Under the pieces are notes generated by a model that worked only from the letters and a program-made list of their open reading frames with translations, had not been told where the DNA came from and searched no databases. This document shows positions 51,683 through 60,799 of a stretch of DNA of 64,000 nucleotides, in pieces; the stretch's first letter is position 1, and the number at the start of each line of letters is the position of its first letter. The translations under genes and the position numbers were made by a program. Origin of the DNA: Myxococcales bacterium (GTDB lineage Bacteria; Myxococcota_A; Polyangia; Polyangiales; Polyangiaceae); NCBI GenBank assembly GCA_016712525.1, contig JADJQX010000001.1, positions 1,550,001-1,614,000 on the forward strand. Reading direction: 5' to 3'.

Positions 51683-52636
51683 GTGTACCGATCCGTCGAT
51701 CCTCGTGCGCGTTGCCAAGAGGCCCATCAACGCGCCGTCGCAGCCCACGCCGCGCTCCTCGCCACACGTGGTCACGTCTTCTCGCTGGCCTCGCGGGCGC
51801 TCTCTGCGGGCGACGAGATGCCGATGGTGCCGGAGTACGCGCCGCTCGAGCCGTTCCCCGCCGGCGTGCCCGACGCCATGCTCGAGAGCTACACGAAGCG
51901 CTTCGAGGATCTCGCGGACTACTTCACGAACGAGCATGCGCGCCTCTCGGCGTTCGTCGAGAAGACCCGGACCGGGCTCCAGGAGTCCCAGTCCCCGCTG
52001 CCGCTCGCGCCCGGCCCTCGCGCCGTGCCGTTCTCGTACCTGCTCGCCGAGACGATGCGCGGGTACTGGGTCGTGCTCCGTTGGGCGCTCTTTCCGCCGA
52101 TCACGATGGTGTTCGCCATGGGCTTCGGGGGAGCGTCGGTCGTGCATCCGCTCGTCCCGCTCCTGCCTCTCTTGCCGCTCGGGCTCTACGCGGCCGTGCG
52201 CGCCAAGCGGCGCATCGCGGTCCTTCGAAACGGCGAGGTGGTCGAGATCCTGTCGCGCACCGTGAAGTACGGCGGAGGGCGCATGACGAACTGGCCCATG
52301 ACGTTCGCGCGGGGCTGGAAGACCGAGGTGCGCACGTACACGGGGACCGGGCAGGAGACCCACTTCCAGTTTCGTACCTCGCGGGGTGCGTTCGGGCAGG
52401 TCTCGGTGTCGGGCGTCGAGTACGACGGGGTCATCGTGGCCGATCCGCAGCGCCCGGAGCTCGTGTTCGGCGTGATCGACTTCGGCAGCATGCCGCGACC
52501 GAACGCGCAGGGGCAGTGGGATCCTTCCCTGCCCCTACGTGTGTGGGTCGCGACCTTGCTCGCGCTCGCCATCGTGACGGCCTGGGTGGGCGTCGCCGTG
52601 GCCATGACGCTACACGCGGTTCATCTCGTCGACTGA
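51683..52636 (+). CDS. Membrane protein of unknown function
   Basis: The product has 317 residues from a GTG. The first ~125 residues are soluble, rich in helix and charge (FEDLADYFTNEHARLSAFVEKTR). Two helices (WALFPPITMVFAMGFGG and LVPLLPLLPLGLYAAV) lie mid-chain, followed by a beta-rich soluble part (RNGEVVEILSRTVKYGG...HFQFRTSRGAFGQVSV) and a C-terminal helix (WVATLLALAIVTAWVGVAVAM). The arrangement resembles a PH-like domain between helices, but no family is certain. Confidence 0.7.
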   Translation: MYRSVDPRARCQEAHQRAVAAHAALLATRGHVFSLASRALSAGDEMPMVPEYAPLEPFPAGVPDAMLESYTKRFEDLADYFTNEHARLSAFVEKTRTGLQESQSPLPLAPGPRAVPFSYLLAETMRGYWVVLRWALFPPITMVFAMGFGGASVVHPLVPLLPLLPLGLYAAVRAKRRIAVLRNGEVVEILSRTVKYGGGRMTNWPMTFARGWKTEVRTYTGTGQETHFQFRTSRGAFGQVSVSGVEYDGVIVADPQRPELVFGVIDFGSMPRPNAQGQWDPSLPLRVWVATLLALAIVTAWVGVAVAMTLHAVHLVD

Positions 52637-52648
52637 GCCGCCCGGTCG

Positions 52649-54061
52649 TCAGCGGACGCAGGTGCTCGTCGCGTTGTTGAGCCGGAGCCCGGGGTTGCAC
52701 ACGCGATTGCCGCTCGCGTCGGTGCAGTAGGTCTGGCCCTCACCGCCACACACCTTGCACGTCCCCACGTTCGAGTCGAGGCGGTGCCCGTCGGCGCAGA
52801 AGCGGTTCCCCGAGGCGTTCACGCAGTAGGTTTGGCCGTCTTTTCCGCAGGCCTTGCAGGTCCAGTCGTTCGAGTCGAGGCGGTGGCCGGCGTCGCACGT
52901 GCGGTTGCCGAGCGTGTTCACGCAGTAGGTCTCGCCTTGGCCGCCGCAGGGCTTGCAGATCCAGTCGTTCTGGTCGAGGCGGTGGCCTTCGGTGCAGGAG
53001 CGGTTGCCCTGGGCGTTCGTGCAATAGGTCTGGCCGGCCGAGCCACAGGCCTTGCAGGTCCAGTCGTTCTGGTCGAGGCGGTGGCCGTCGGCGCAGGCGC
53101 GGTTGCCCTGCGCGTTGGTGCAATACGTTTGTTTGTCACCGCCGCACGCGACGCACTTGCCTGCGTCGAGCCGGTGCGAAGGTGCGCACGCGCCGCCCTG
53201 GCAAGGGGCTTGGCCTTGGGTGCCGCACGTCGGGGCGGGGGCCGCGGTGCTGCCTGCGGCCGGGGGCACGCCGGGCCTGTCGTTGGTGACCTTGGTGAGG
53301 GCCTCGCCGTTCCACGCGTAGGTGCCGGGGCCGGGGATTTTTGCGGCCTTCCCGTGCACGTTCACGTCGATCCCGCCTTGGGCGGGGGCGATCATGAAGA
53401 GCTCCTTCGAGCCCCCTTGCAACTCCACGAACGGCGAGAGCGCGAGCTCCTCGGGATCGGTCTCGGGGATGTTGAAGTTCGAGCCGACGCGGAAACCCGG
53501 CGTGGGCACGGTGTAACGCGCCGTGACGATGAGCCGCTGCCCTTGAGGCGATTGGATTTCGAGAGGCCAGAGCGTGAGCGGCACCTTCACGCCGAGCTTC
53601 TGGGTGGGCGTCGCGCTCGTGAGGCGCTCGATGCGCGCCTCGTGCTTGAGCGTGAAGCCGTCGCCGATCTCGCCCGTGCGCGCGAACATGATCCGTGAGC
53701 GCACGACGAGGGGGAAATCGTCGTTCCGAATGCGGCCGAGGCTCTTCTCGCCTTCGGTGAAGATGCCCGAGATGACGTCGTTCCTGGCCGTGCTCGCCTC
53801 GACGATGTATCGCGCCGGGACGAGCGGGTATTTGTCGGGCCGGGTGGCCGCGCACTTCACCTCGTGCGACTGGAAGAACGGATCGGCCTCGGTGCTCGGG
53901 ACGATCCAACACTGGAGGAGCTCCGCCGGGCCGATGGGGTCCGTGCTGATGAGATCGTCCTCGGAGGTGTCGGAGCCGTCGGTGATGTCCGCGGAGCACG
54001 CCACGACGGGCAGCGCGAGGACGAGGGTAGCGACGAGACCGAACGCGCGGAGAGCTCTCAT
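52649..54061 (-). CDS. Lipoprotein with five 33-residue Cys-rich repeats
   Basis: The product has 470 residues. The lipobox LPVVAC gives the lipid anchor. The N-terminal ~270 residues are beta-rich and unassigned. Then come five exact-length 33-residue units, each with six Cys/Gly landmarks of the type CG..GQTYC.N..GNR.C..GHRLD.NDWTCK. A sixth, shorter unit (CGTQGQAPCQGGACAPSHRLD) precedes them. This is an extended, disulfide-rich stalk or binding array, reminiscent of growth-factor-receptor-like Cys modules but not matching a named one. Confidence 0.8.
   Translation of the reverse strand: MRALRAFGLVATLVLALPVVACSADITDGSDTSEDDLISTDPIGPAELLQCWIVPSTEADPFFQSHEVKCAATRPDKYPLVPARYIVEASTARNDVISGIFTEGEKSLGRIRNDDFPLVVRSRIMFARTGEIGDGFTLKHEARIERLTSATPTQKLGVKVPLTLWPLEIQSPQGQRLIVTARYTVPTPGFRVGSNFNIPETDPEELALSPFVELQGGSKELFMIAPAQGGIDVNVHGKAAKIPGPGTYAWNGEALTKVTNDRPGVPPAAGSTAAPAPTCGTQGQAPCQGGACAPSHRLDAGKCVACGGDKQTYCTNAQGNRACADGHRLDQNDWTCKACGSAGQTYCTNAQGNRSCTEGHRLDQNDWICKPCGGQGETYCVNTLGNRTCDAGHRLDSNDWTCKACGKDGQTYCVNASGNRFCADGHRLDSNVGTCKVCGGEGQTYCTDASGNRVCNPGLRLNNATSTCVR
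52661..53155 (-). repeat. Five in-frame 99-bp coding repeats
   Basis: The landmark sequence around the Tyr-Cys codons recurs at 52725, 52824, 52923, 53022 and 53121, exactly 99 bp apart. Units are close in sequence, so recombination or slippage could change copy number without a frameshift. They encode the Cys-rich repeats of the lipoprotein at 52649-54061. Confidence 0.85.
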
Positions 54062-54262
54062 GACGGATCCTCTTTCGAATGGCGTAAGGGAAGGCATCTC
54101 AGCGTACGTCAGGACCGCGAGGGGAAGGGCTCCATGTCGCGCGGGGACGCCGAAGGGACGCTCCCTTGGTTTGGGCCGAAGCGAGGGATCCGTCACGCCT
54201 CGCCGCGCTTTTTTCGACGGGAGCTCACAAGTGCGAAAATCCAATCGAAAACGAAGGGTTAG

Positions 54263-56011
54263 CTACACGGAGATCGCGCCCTTGCGGAAGTCGGAGCGCG
54301 TCAACTGCACGTTGACGCACACGGGGCGGCCCGAGCGGGCGATGGCCTTGGCTTCGTCGAGCACGGCGTCGATGCGGGTCTCGTCGTCGAGGAGGAGGCC
54401 CACGCCGCCGTACCCTGCGGCGACCTCGTGGTAGGCGGTGCGGCGCAGCGTGGTGCCGACGTCGTCGCCGAGGAAGGCCTCTTGGTCGCGGGCGATCTGG
54501 CCCCAGGCTCCGTCGGTGCCGACGACCGCGATGGGGGCCATGCCATGGCGGACGAACGTGTCGACCTCGGAGAGGCTGTAGGCCGACGAGCCGTCCCCGT
54601 AGATGATCCATACCTCGGCGCCCTTGCGGCAAGCGGCCGCGCCCGCGGCGAAGCCACCGCCCACGCCGAGGGTGCCGAACACCCCAGGATCGAGCCACGA
54701 GAGCGGGGAGCGAGGCCGGAGGATGTACGCCGCCGTGCCCACGAAGTCGCCGCCGTCGGCCACGAGGATGGCGTCGTCGTCGAGCTTCTCGTCGAGCTTT
54801 CGAAGGAACCGGACCGGGTTCACCGTGCGCGGCTCGGTCGAGGGCGTGGCTTGGGCTTCGATCTCACGATCGCGCTCGTTCTCCCGGGTGCGGAGCGTCT
54901 CGAGCCAGGCGTCGCTCGCGCCCGCCGAGCCTCCGAGCGCGTCGGCGAGCTCGACGAGGAGCTCCCCGGGGTGCATGCGCAGCGCGATGTCGGGCACGCG
55001 GTTTTGGCGGAGGGCGCGCGCGTCGAGGTTGGCCGCGATGATCTTGGTCCCTCGGCCGAACGCTTGGCCGTACTTCAGGCGAAAGTCGAACGGGAAGCCC
55101 GCGACCACCACCACGTCGGCCTCGCGGAGGGCCTTGCCGCGCTCGTGCCGGAACTGCGTGGGACAGCTCTTTCCGAGCAGACCGCGCGCCATACCGCCCA
55201 AGTAGGTGGGTACGCCGAGCTTTTTCACCGCGCGGGCGATCCGCTCGGGGCTCGCGCAGTTCACGAGGGATTGGCTGCCGAGGAGGAGCACGGGGCGTTT
55301 CGCGCCGCGGAGGGCCTCGATCGCGTCGCGGATGCGGGCGCCCAAGCCGGGCCGAGGGAGGCCCCCTTGGGTGATCGACGCGGGCAGGTCGAAGGCGACG
55401 TGGGGTTGATGGAACTGCCGCGCGAGGTGGCCCTTGAGGTAGGTGCGCAAGAGGTCACCGAGCGGCCCCTTCATGGTGGCCTCTTTGAGGTACCAGTCGC
55501 GCACGAGCTCCTTCGGGTAGAGGAGATCGATGGGGATCTCGACGAACACCGGGCCGGGCACGCCCGACATGGCCACGTCGATCGCGCGCTCGATCGTGGG
55601 CCCTAGGGCCTTCACGGTGGTGACTCGCGTCGCCCATTTGGTGATGGGTCCGAGGATCGAGAGTTGGTCGATGTCTTGGAGGGAGCCGCGCCCGCGCAAT
55701 ACGGTGGCCGTCGCGCCGCCGAGCACGAGCACCGGAGACTCTGCCATTTGGGCGTTTTTTACGGCCGTGATGGTGTTCGTGACCCCGGGCCCCGCCGTGA
55801 CCGCGGCCACGCCGACGTTGCCCGTGAGGCGCGCCGTCGCGTCGGCCGCGAAGACCGCGTTGACCTCTTCGCGCATGTCGACCACGTGGAGACCTCGCCG
55901 CTTGGCGCCGACGAGGATGGGCGAGATGTGCCCTCCGCAGAGCGTGTAGAGGTGACGCACGCCTCGACGGGCGAGCACCTCCGCGACCATGTCCCCTCCG
56001 TGCTCGCTCAT
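54263..56011 (-). CDS. ThDP-dependent lyase (ILVBL/2-hydroxyacyl-CoA-lyase-like)
   Basis: The product has 582 residues, the size of acetolactate-synthase-type enzymes. The N-terminal PYR domain has the catalytic Glu49 (DMREEVNAVFAADA), the middle domain has GSQSLVNCASPER, and the C-terminal PP domain has GDGSSAYSLSEVDTFVRHG near residue 472. The end TRSDFRKGAISV resembles mammalian ILVBL, a peroxisomal/ER 2-hydroxyacyl-CoA lyase, more than bacterial IlvB. The expected metal-binding Asn after the GDG motif appears as Thr-Asp in VVGTDGAWGQ. It likely carries out carbon-carbon cleavage or ligation of 2-hydroxyacyl compounds. Confidence 0.87.
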   Translation of the reverse strand: MSEHGGDMVAEVLARRGVRHLYTLCGGHISPILVGAKRRGLHVVDMREEVNAVFAADATARLTGNVGVAAVTAGPGVTNTITAVKNAQMAESPVLVLGGATATVLRGRGSLQDIDQLSILGPITKWATRVTTVKALGPTIERAIDVAMSGVPGPVFVEIPIDLLYPKELVRDWYLKEATMKGPLGDLLRTYLKGHLARQFHQPHVAFDLPASITQGGLPRPGLGARIRDAIEALRGAKRPVLLLGSQSLVNCASPERIARAVKKLGVPTYLGGMARGLLGKSCPTQFRHERGKALREADVVVVAGFPFDFRLKYGQAFGRGTKIIAANLDARALRQNRVPDIALRMHPGELLVELADALGGSAGASDAWLETLRTRENERDREIEAQATPSTEPRTVNPVRFLRKLDEKLDDDAILVADGGDFVGTAAYILRPRSPLSWLDPGVFGTLGVGGGFAAGAAACRKGAEVWIIYGDGSSAYSLSEVDTFVRHGMAPIAVVGTDGAWGQIARDQEAFLGDDVGTTLRRTAYHEVAAGYGGVGLLLDDETRIDAVLDEAKAIARSGRPVCVNVQLTRSDFRKGAISV

Positions 56012-56044
56012 GTCGACGTGCCTTTCTGCAAGTGGCTCTCGGTG

Positions 56045-57529
56045 TCAGCTCTCGGGCCACGTGTGGACGGGCGCGCCCGACTCGGAGAGATCGGCGTACC
56101 TCGCGAGCACCTCGGCCGCGGCCCGAAAGGGCGGATTTCCTCGGGCGAGAGAGGCCTCGAACGTGCGCCGCTGCCAGCGCGCGCCCGAGGTGCGCGCCGC
56201 GATGCGGTGGGCCACGACGGCGAGGTGCTGATCGGCTTCGTCGGGGTCGACGCCCGCCGAGACGAGCCCATGGCGCGCGAGCGGGACGAGGTGCGCGGCG
56301 AGGCCGAGGGCCGGTGAGAGCCGCGGCGTCGACCCGCCGGTGGGCCACACGAGCTCGGCGTCGATGCCGTGGCGTGCCGCCGCGTAGAAGTTGCGGCGGG
56401 CGTGCCCGAAGGTGACGCGCGTGACGAGCGTGTCGGCGTCATCCCGGAGGGCGAGCGTGAGGCCCACGAGGAACGCGGCGTTCGCGGCCATGTCGCTCAC
56501 GGTCGGTCCGGCCGGGAGGGCGCGCAGCTCCACGCGAAAGTGGCCGCCGCCCGCGTCGTCGTAGATGGCGCGGTTCCAGCGCCACACCGTGCCGTGGTGC
56601 AAGCGGAGCTCGGCGAGCTTCGGGGTCATGCCGAGCCGCACCACCGCGAGCGGATCTTCGTCCGAGCACACGGGGAGGAGCGGCTCGTGGAGATGGACCG
56701 ACTCCTCGAAGAGCTCGAGCGCGCTGCGCCTCACCCAGCCGTGACCGAACGACACACGCGAGAGCCTCACGTCGTCGCCCTCGCCGGCTTCGCGATCGTC
56801 GACCGACTGACGGAAGAGCGCGATGCGGGTCTCGTCCCATAGGCGCCGGCCCAGGAAGAGCGGCGAGTTGCCCGACACGGCGAGCACGAGCCCCGTGGCG
56901 AGCTGGGCCGCGTTGTAGGTGCGCGCGTACTGGCCGGGCGCCACGCGGAGGTGCACCTGGAACGACGTGTTCGCCCCCTCGTAGGTCACGTCGTCGGCGG
57001 AGAGCGAGAGCTCGTCGATGCCCCGAATGCATAGGGGAAACGAAGACTTGCGGAGGTGTAGCAGACCCGACGACAAGGCCTTGTAGCGCCGCCCGTCCGT
57101 GAGGGCGTCGGGGCCGAGGTCCTCTTCGTGGAGCGTGGGCAAGATGCCGATCGGCACGACGCGCACGCGGTGCTTCGCGGCCGCTTCGCGTGCGCTCGCG
57201 AGGGCCTCGGAGAGGTCTTGCGCGGTGCGAGAGAAGGGCGCTCCGGCGAGCGGGAACGGCCTCGCGTTGATCTCGAGGTTGAACTTGTCGACCTCGAGGG
57301 TGAGGCGGTCGTCGAGCGTGTCGGCCAAGACCGCGCGGTTCACGTTCGCAGGGCGCAGGTCGTCTCCGACGAGGTTCAGCTCGAGCTCGGCGCCGATCGA
57401 TGCTTCGCCCTCGCCGAACCCGGGCCGCTCCGAGACCTCGCGCAGCGCCGCGAGGCATGCCCGCAGCTTGGCCGAGAACACCTCACGGTCGCCGTCGTCG
57501 AACTGCTCTTTGTGGATCTCGAGCCCCAT
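56045..57529 (-). CDS. GCS2-type carboxylate-amine ligase (glutamate-cysteine-ligase-like)
   Basis: The product has 494 residues. The core motifs of the GCS2 superfamily are present: ASIGAELELNLVG near the start, LEVDKFNLEINARPFP, then TSFQVHLRV and SGNSPLFLGRR. These enzymes join an amine to the side-chain carboxylate of Glu with ATP; members include EgtA and YbdK. The specific amine is unknown. It follows, in the same direction, an aspartoacylase-family gene with 44 bp between, and this pair looks like one unit. Confidence 0.88.
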   Translation of the reverse strand: MGLEIHKEQFDDGDREVFSAKLRACLAALREVSERPGFGEGEASIGAELELNLVGDDLRPANVNRAVLADTLDDRLTLEVDKFNLEINARPFPLAGAPFSRTAQDLSEALASAREAAAKHRVRVVPIGILPTLHEEDLGPDALTDGRRYKALSSGLLHLRKSSFPLCIRGIDELSLSADDVTYEGANTSFQVHLRVAPGQYARTYNAAQLATGLVLAVSGNSPLFLGRRLWDETRIALFRQSVDDREAGEGDDVRLSRVSFGHGWVRRSALELFEESVHLHEPLLPVCSDEDPLAVVRLGMTPKLAELRLHHGTVWRWNRAIYDDAGGGHFRVELRALPAGPTVSDMAANAAFLVGLTLALRDDADTLVTRVTFGHARRNFYAAARHGIDAELVWPTGGSTPRLSPALGLAAHLVPLARHGLVSAGVDPDEADQHLAVVAHRIAARTSGARWQRRTFEASLARGNPPFRAAAEVLARYADLSESGAPVHTWPES

Positions 57530-57573
57530 GCGCGCGCCCCCATCCGTTCGAGAAATTGCGAATCGTTTCGCGA

Positions 57574-58752
57574 CTATCGGGCCCTGCGCGAGAACGCGAG
57601 GCGCGCGTCGGTGTCGCGGGAACGGCGGTAGCCCACGAGGTGCATGAGCTCGACGAGGTACGTGCGCGCGACCTTCGGGTCGACGCGGAGCTCGGTGGCC
57701 GAACCGTTCACGCGCTCCACGCCGGGGAGCCGTGAGACGAGCGCGTCGGCGCGCAGCCGCTGGAGCGCCTCGGAGACGCCGAGCCAGAACGGAGCCACCT
57801 CGCGGGCGATGAAGTAGCCGTCTTCGCCTTGGCCCTGGTAGCGCGGCATCAACATGAGACCGCCGGTGGGGGCGACGATGGGCCCGCCACGATCGTGCGC
57901 CACGAGGGTGCCGGCGTCGAGTGGCTGGAAGCTCGCGAAACCGGGGAGCATCGCGAAGCCGTCGCCGGGGCGCACCACGTGGCGATGTCGGATCTCGACC
58001 ACGCGGGGTCTGCCGTCGGACGAGCGCTCGAGGAGCGCCTGACGCCGCTCGAGCGAGGGGGCGTCGTGCGCGTCGATGGAGCCCATGGCCACGAGCGCGA
58101 GCCACACGGCGGCCTCGTGTCGGTCCACGGTCTCGGGGTCGTCGTGCTGCCCCGCCTCGATGGAGATCGCGGTGTGGCCGCGGTCGGCGTAGTAGCCGAG
58201 CATCGCGCCGTCGATGACCTCTTCGAGGCCGAGGATCGCGGTCATCGGGAGGGCGAGGGCGAGCTCGCGGTTCTTCAGCGTGTCTCCGAAGCACACGAAC
58301 GGCGAGCTTTTTCCCGAGGTCGTGTGAAGGTCGAGCAGCGTGAGAGGACCCTGGCGCTCGAGCGCCGTGAGGGCGTCGAAGAGCTCGCGCTGCTCGCGAT
58401 CCTCGTTCGTGAGCGCCGTGAGCTCGGCCTCGGCGAGGCGCGCGAGGTGGGCGGGGTACCATTGGCGGTTGAGGTCGCGATCGACGAATCGGGCGCCGCG
58501 GCGGAGGGCGGTGCGGTTCCCCGAGAGGCCCACCACGCGGCCCTTGAGGCTCGCGACGCGCGCCTCGAGCTCGCGCATCACGTTCTGAATGGCGAGGGCT
58601 CCGGCAGGCTCGTTGCCATGGAGGCCCCCGGTGAGGACGAGGGTAGGCCCCGGCTCGTGGCCAGCGACGGTGCCGAGATGACGCGGCAGGTCGATCGCCG
58701 AAGGGAGCGCGCCGCGCACGGCTTGCGTGCTCTCTGCAACCATCGCGGTCAT
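57574..58752 (-). CDS. Aspartoacylase/succinylglutamate-desuccinylase-family zinc enzyme
   Basis: The product has 392 residues, with a longer C-terminus than plain AstE/AspA. Zinc ligands are readable: His45 and Glu48 in GGLHGNEPAG and His143 in LLDLHTTSG; DLNRQW holds the substrate-carboxylate Arg, and ISIEAGQHD supplies the catalytic Glu region. It would remove an acyl group from an amino acid or amidated compound. The extended C-terminal ~150 residues (from PRVVEIRHRHVV) are unassigned. The start at 58750-58752 was preferred, though a second ATG lies three codons in. It is the upstream member of the pair with the GCS2 ligase. Confidence 0.87.
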   Translation of the reverse strand: MTAMVAESTQAVRGALPSAIDLPRHLGTVAGHEPGPTLVLTGGLHGNEPAGALAIQNVMRELEARVASLKGRVVGLSGNRTALRRGARFVDRDLNRQWYPAHLARLAEAELTALTNEDREQRELFDALTALERQGPLTLLDLHTTSGKSSPFVCFGDTLKNRELALALPMTAILGLEEVIDGAMLGYYADRGHTAISIEAGQHDDPETVDRHEAAVWLALVAMGSIDAHDAPSLERRQALLERSSDGRPRVVEIRHRHVVRPGDGFAMLPGFASFQPLDAGTLVAHDRGGPIVAPTGGLMLMPRYQGQGEDGYFIAREVAPFWLGVSEALQRLRADALVSRLPGVERVNGSATELRVDPKVARTYLVELMHLVGYRRSRDTDARLAFSRRAR

Positions 58753-58871
58753 GGGCTGCGTCTCGGTCGAAAACGGGCGTGATCCGAGGTCATGCTCGCC
58801 GCGAAGCATCACGCGTGCCAGAGACGGGCGTGGAATTCGTCCGCGTCGGTCGGGCGTTCCCTCGGCATTCC

Positions 58872-59783
58872 ATGCGCGCCCGCTCCGCCTTCGTGCTCGC
58901 CCTCGTGCTCGTTCTGTCGTCATGTGCGGCGCCCCCGGATCCTTCGGCTCCGGCCTCTCCGCAACCTCTCCCGCCGAGCCTCGTGCCGGCCGCTTCGGTC
59001 GTGAGCGACGCAGCCGTGAACGACGTGGCCCCGATCGCGGCCGACGCGGCCTCCGACGCGGCCGACGCCGGAGCCAAGAGGGCCTCGGGAGCGCCCCGGG
59101 TCCGCGCGACGAAGTGGGTCTGCGAGGATCAAGAGTGCGAGGCCATGCCCACGATCGCCTACGACTACCTGCCGGCGGTCACCGAGGCTGGGGATCTCGT
59201 CGCGTTCGTCGAGGAGCGGGACGGTTGGGGCCACACGGCCAAGATCGGCGTGCACCTCGTGTCCGGCGGTCGCGAGACCGCGTACCTGCCGACCGTCACG
59301 CGGGAGCCGACGTCGACGTTTGCAGAGTACAGCAAAAGGGCTTCGGCGCATCAGGCGGTGATCTCCGCGGCGAACGCCGAGCTCGCGAAGCACACGCTCC
59401 GCCCGCTCTTTCCGCTCACGGAGGCCGGGGAAGAGGTCTTCGCGAACGGGACGTGGACGAAGCCCGCCGCGGGCGTCACGGGGAGGTCGCGGCGGGTGTA
59501 CACGTACGCGAACGTGCGGGTCCTCGTGACGGAGCCCACGGACGACGACGGGCTCGCCAAGACGCGCTTCGCTTCGATCGCGGTGCTCGTCGACGGCAAA
59601 GAGGTCGTGCGGAAGACCGGCGCCGAGCTCCCCGATAGCGCGGGGTGCAGCGCGCGCCGGATGCAGCTCGACGGCGTCCGCGTCGAGTCCAGGGCGCTCG
59701 CCCTCACGTACACGAACGGCACGACGAGCCACGCGTGCGACGGCAAGCCCGAGCCGCAGGTGCACCACGTGATCCGGTGGTAG
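58872..59783 (+). CDS. Lipoprotein with acidic Ala/Pro spacer, function unknown
   Basis: The product has 303 residues. The lipobox LVLSSC (LSSCAAPP) is clear, then an Ala/Asp/Pro spacer to about residue 70. The domain that follows has CEDQECEAMP near its start, and a FANGTWTKPAAGVTG segment later; it is predicted mixed alpha/beta. No family is recognised. It is divergent from the aspartoacylase-like gene with 119 bp between starts. Confidence 0.72.
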   Translation: MRARSAFVLALVLVLSSCAAPPDPSAPASPQPLPPSLVPAASVVSDAAVNDVAPIAADAASDAADAGAKRASGAPRVRATKWVCEDQECEAMPTIAYDYLPAVTEAGDLVAFVEERDGWGHTAKIGVHLVSGGRETAYLPTVTREPTSTFAEYSKRASAHQAVISAANAELAKHTLRPLFPLTEAGEEVFANGTWTKPAAGVTGRSRRVYTYANVRVLVTEPTDDDGLAKTRFASIAVLVDGKEVVRKTGAELPDSAGCSARRMQLDGVRVESRALALTYTNGTTSHACDGKPEPQVHHVIRW

Positions 59784-59848
59784 GGCGTTCGCGTGTGCCC
59801 GAACGTCACGCGGAGCCTACGGGGCGCGGAACGAGGTACGCTCGGCGC

Positions 59849-60580
59849 ATGGTGAGGCGCTGCGCGCTCGTGCTCGCGTTCGGATGGGTCGCCCTCGGGG
59901 CGTGCCGTGGGGTCGACGCGCCCGCTCCCGCCGCCGAGCCGAGCACGGAGGCCGGAAAACCCGCGGTCGCGGAGCGAGTGGCCTGGAACGGTGAAGGGCC
60001 GCTCGAGGTCGTCCTCACGGACTTTCACTTCGAGCTCGGCGGCACGCAGGTCGTCGCGATCGGAGACGATGGTCGTGTGCGCGACTACTTCGTGCGGAGC
60101 GAGCTCGTCGAGGTGAGGTCGTTCTGCGCCGACGCCGGCCCGGGGTGGAGCGGCGCGTGTGCCGACCTCGTCAAGCGCGGTGAGACCCGCGTCGGTACGA
60201 TGACTTGGTTCGTCGCCGAGTACACGCTCGACGCCGCGGCCCTCGGAGAGCTCCGCGCCAAGGTCGTCGCGGCCAAGCTCGAGACGCTCCGGGATCGTTA
60301 CGCGGAGGCGAACCTCCACGACGGCACGACCCGCACGTACCGCATCACGACCCGCGCGGGGGTGCGGCGCATCTCCACGTACTCGGCGCGAGAGCCCGTC
60401 GATCCTGTGGGCCTCCGCGAGATCGCGGCCTTCGTGCGGAGGCAGCAGGACGGTCACGCCGCCGATCGCGCCCGAGCCCGAGCCGCGACCGCCGCCGACC
60501 GCGCGGCCTTCGACGCCATCGCCGAGGGTCGCGCCCCGACGGGCGCCGCCCCGTCCCCGACGACCCCGGGCAGCCCGTAA
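59849..60580 (+). CDS. Small lipoprotein upstream of the synthase gene
   Basis: The product has 243 residues. The lipobox VALGAC is followed by a Pro/Ala spacer. The body reads PLEVVLTDFHFELGGTQVVAIGD, CADAGPGWSGACADL, and a charged, helical C-terminal end rich in Arg/Ala (HAADRARARAATAADRAAF). No named domain. It ends 219 bp before the PfaA-type gene on the same strand and may or may not be co-transcribed. Confidence 0.7.
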   Translation: MVRRCALVLAFGWVALGACRGVDAPAPAAEPSTEAGKPAVAERVAWNGEGPLEVVLTDFHFELGGTQVVAIGDDGRVRDYFVRSELVEVRSFCADAGPGWSGACADLVKRGETRVGTMTWFVAEYTLDAAALGELRAKVVAAKLETLRDRYAEANLHDGTTRTYRITTRAGVRRISTYSAREPVDPVGLREIAAFVRRQQDGHAADRARARAATAADRAAFDAIAEGRAPTGAAPSPTTPGSP

Positions 60581-60799
60581 CGCATGTAAGAGGTGCGGCC
60601 AGTCCGAGTTGCGGCGCTTCGTGCGCCATGGGCGCCGACGTCGGGCGCGGTGCGTGCACGCGGCGCGTTACGAAAAGGCGAACACTCCTGAACATTTAGC
60701 CACGTCAGGCTCTCGTGACCTGGCCCTGACAATCGGTGCCTTTTCGGTGTGCTACCGCCAGGAAACCCGTGCGCCGCCGGCGGGAACTCCTCGAGCACC

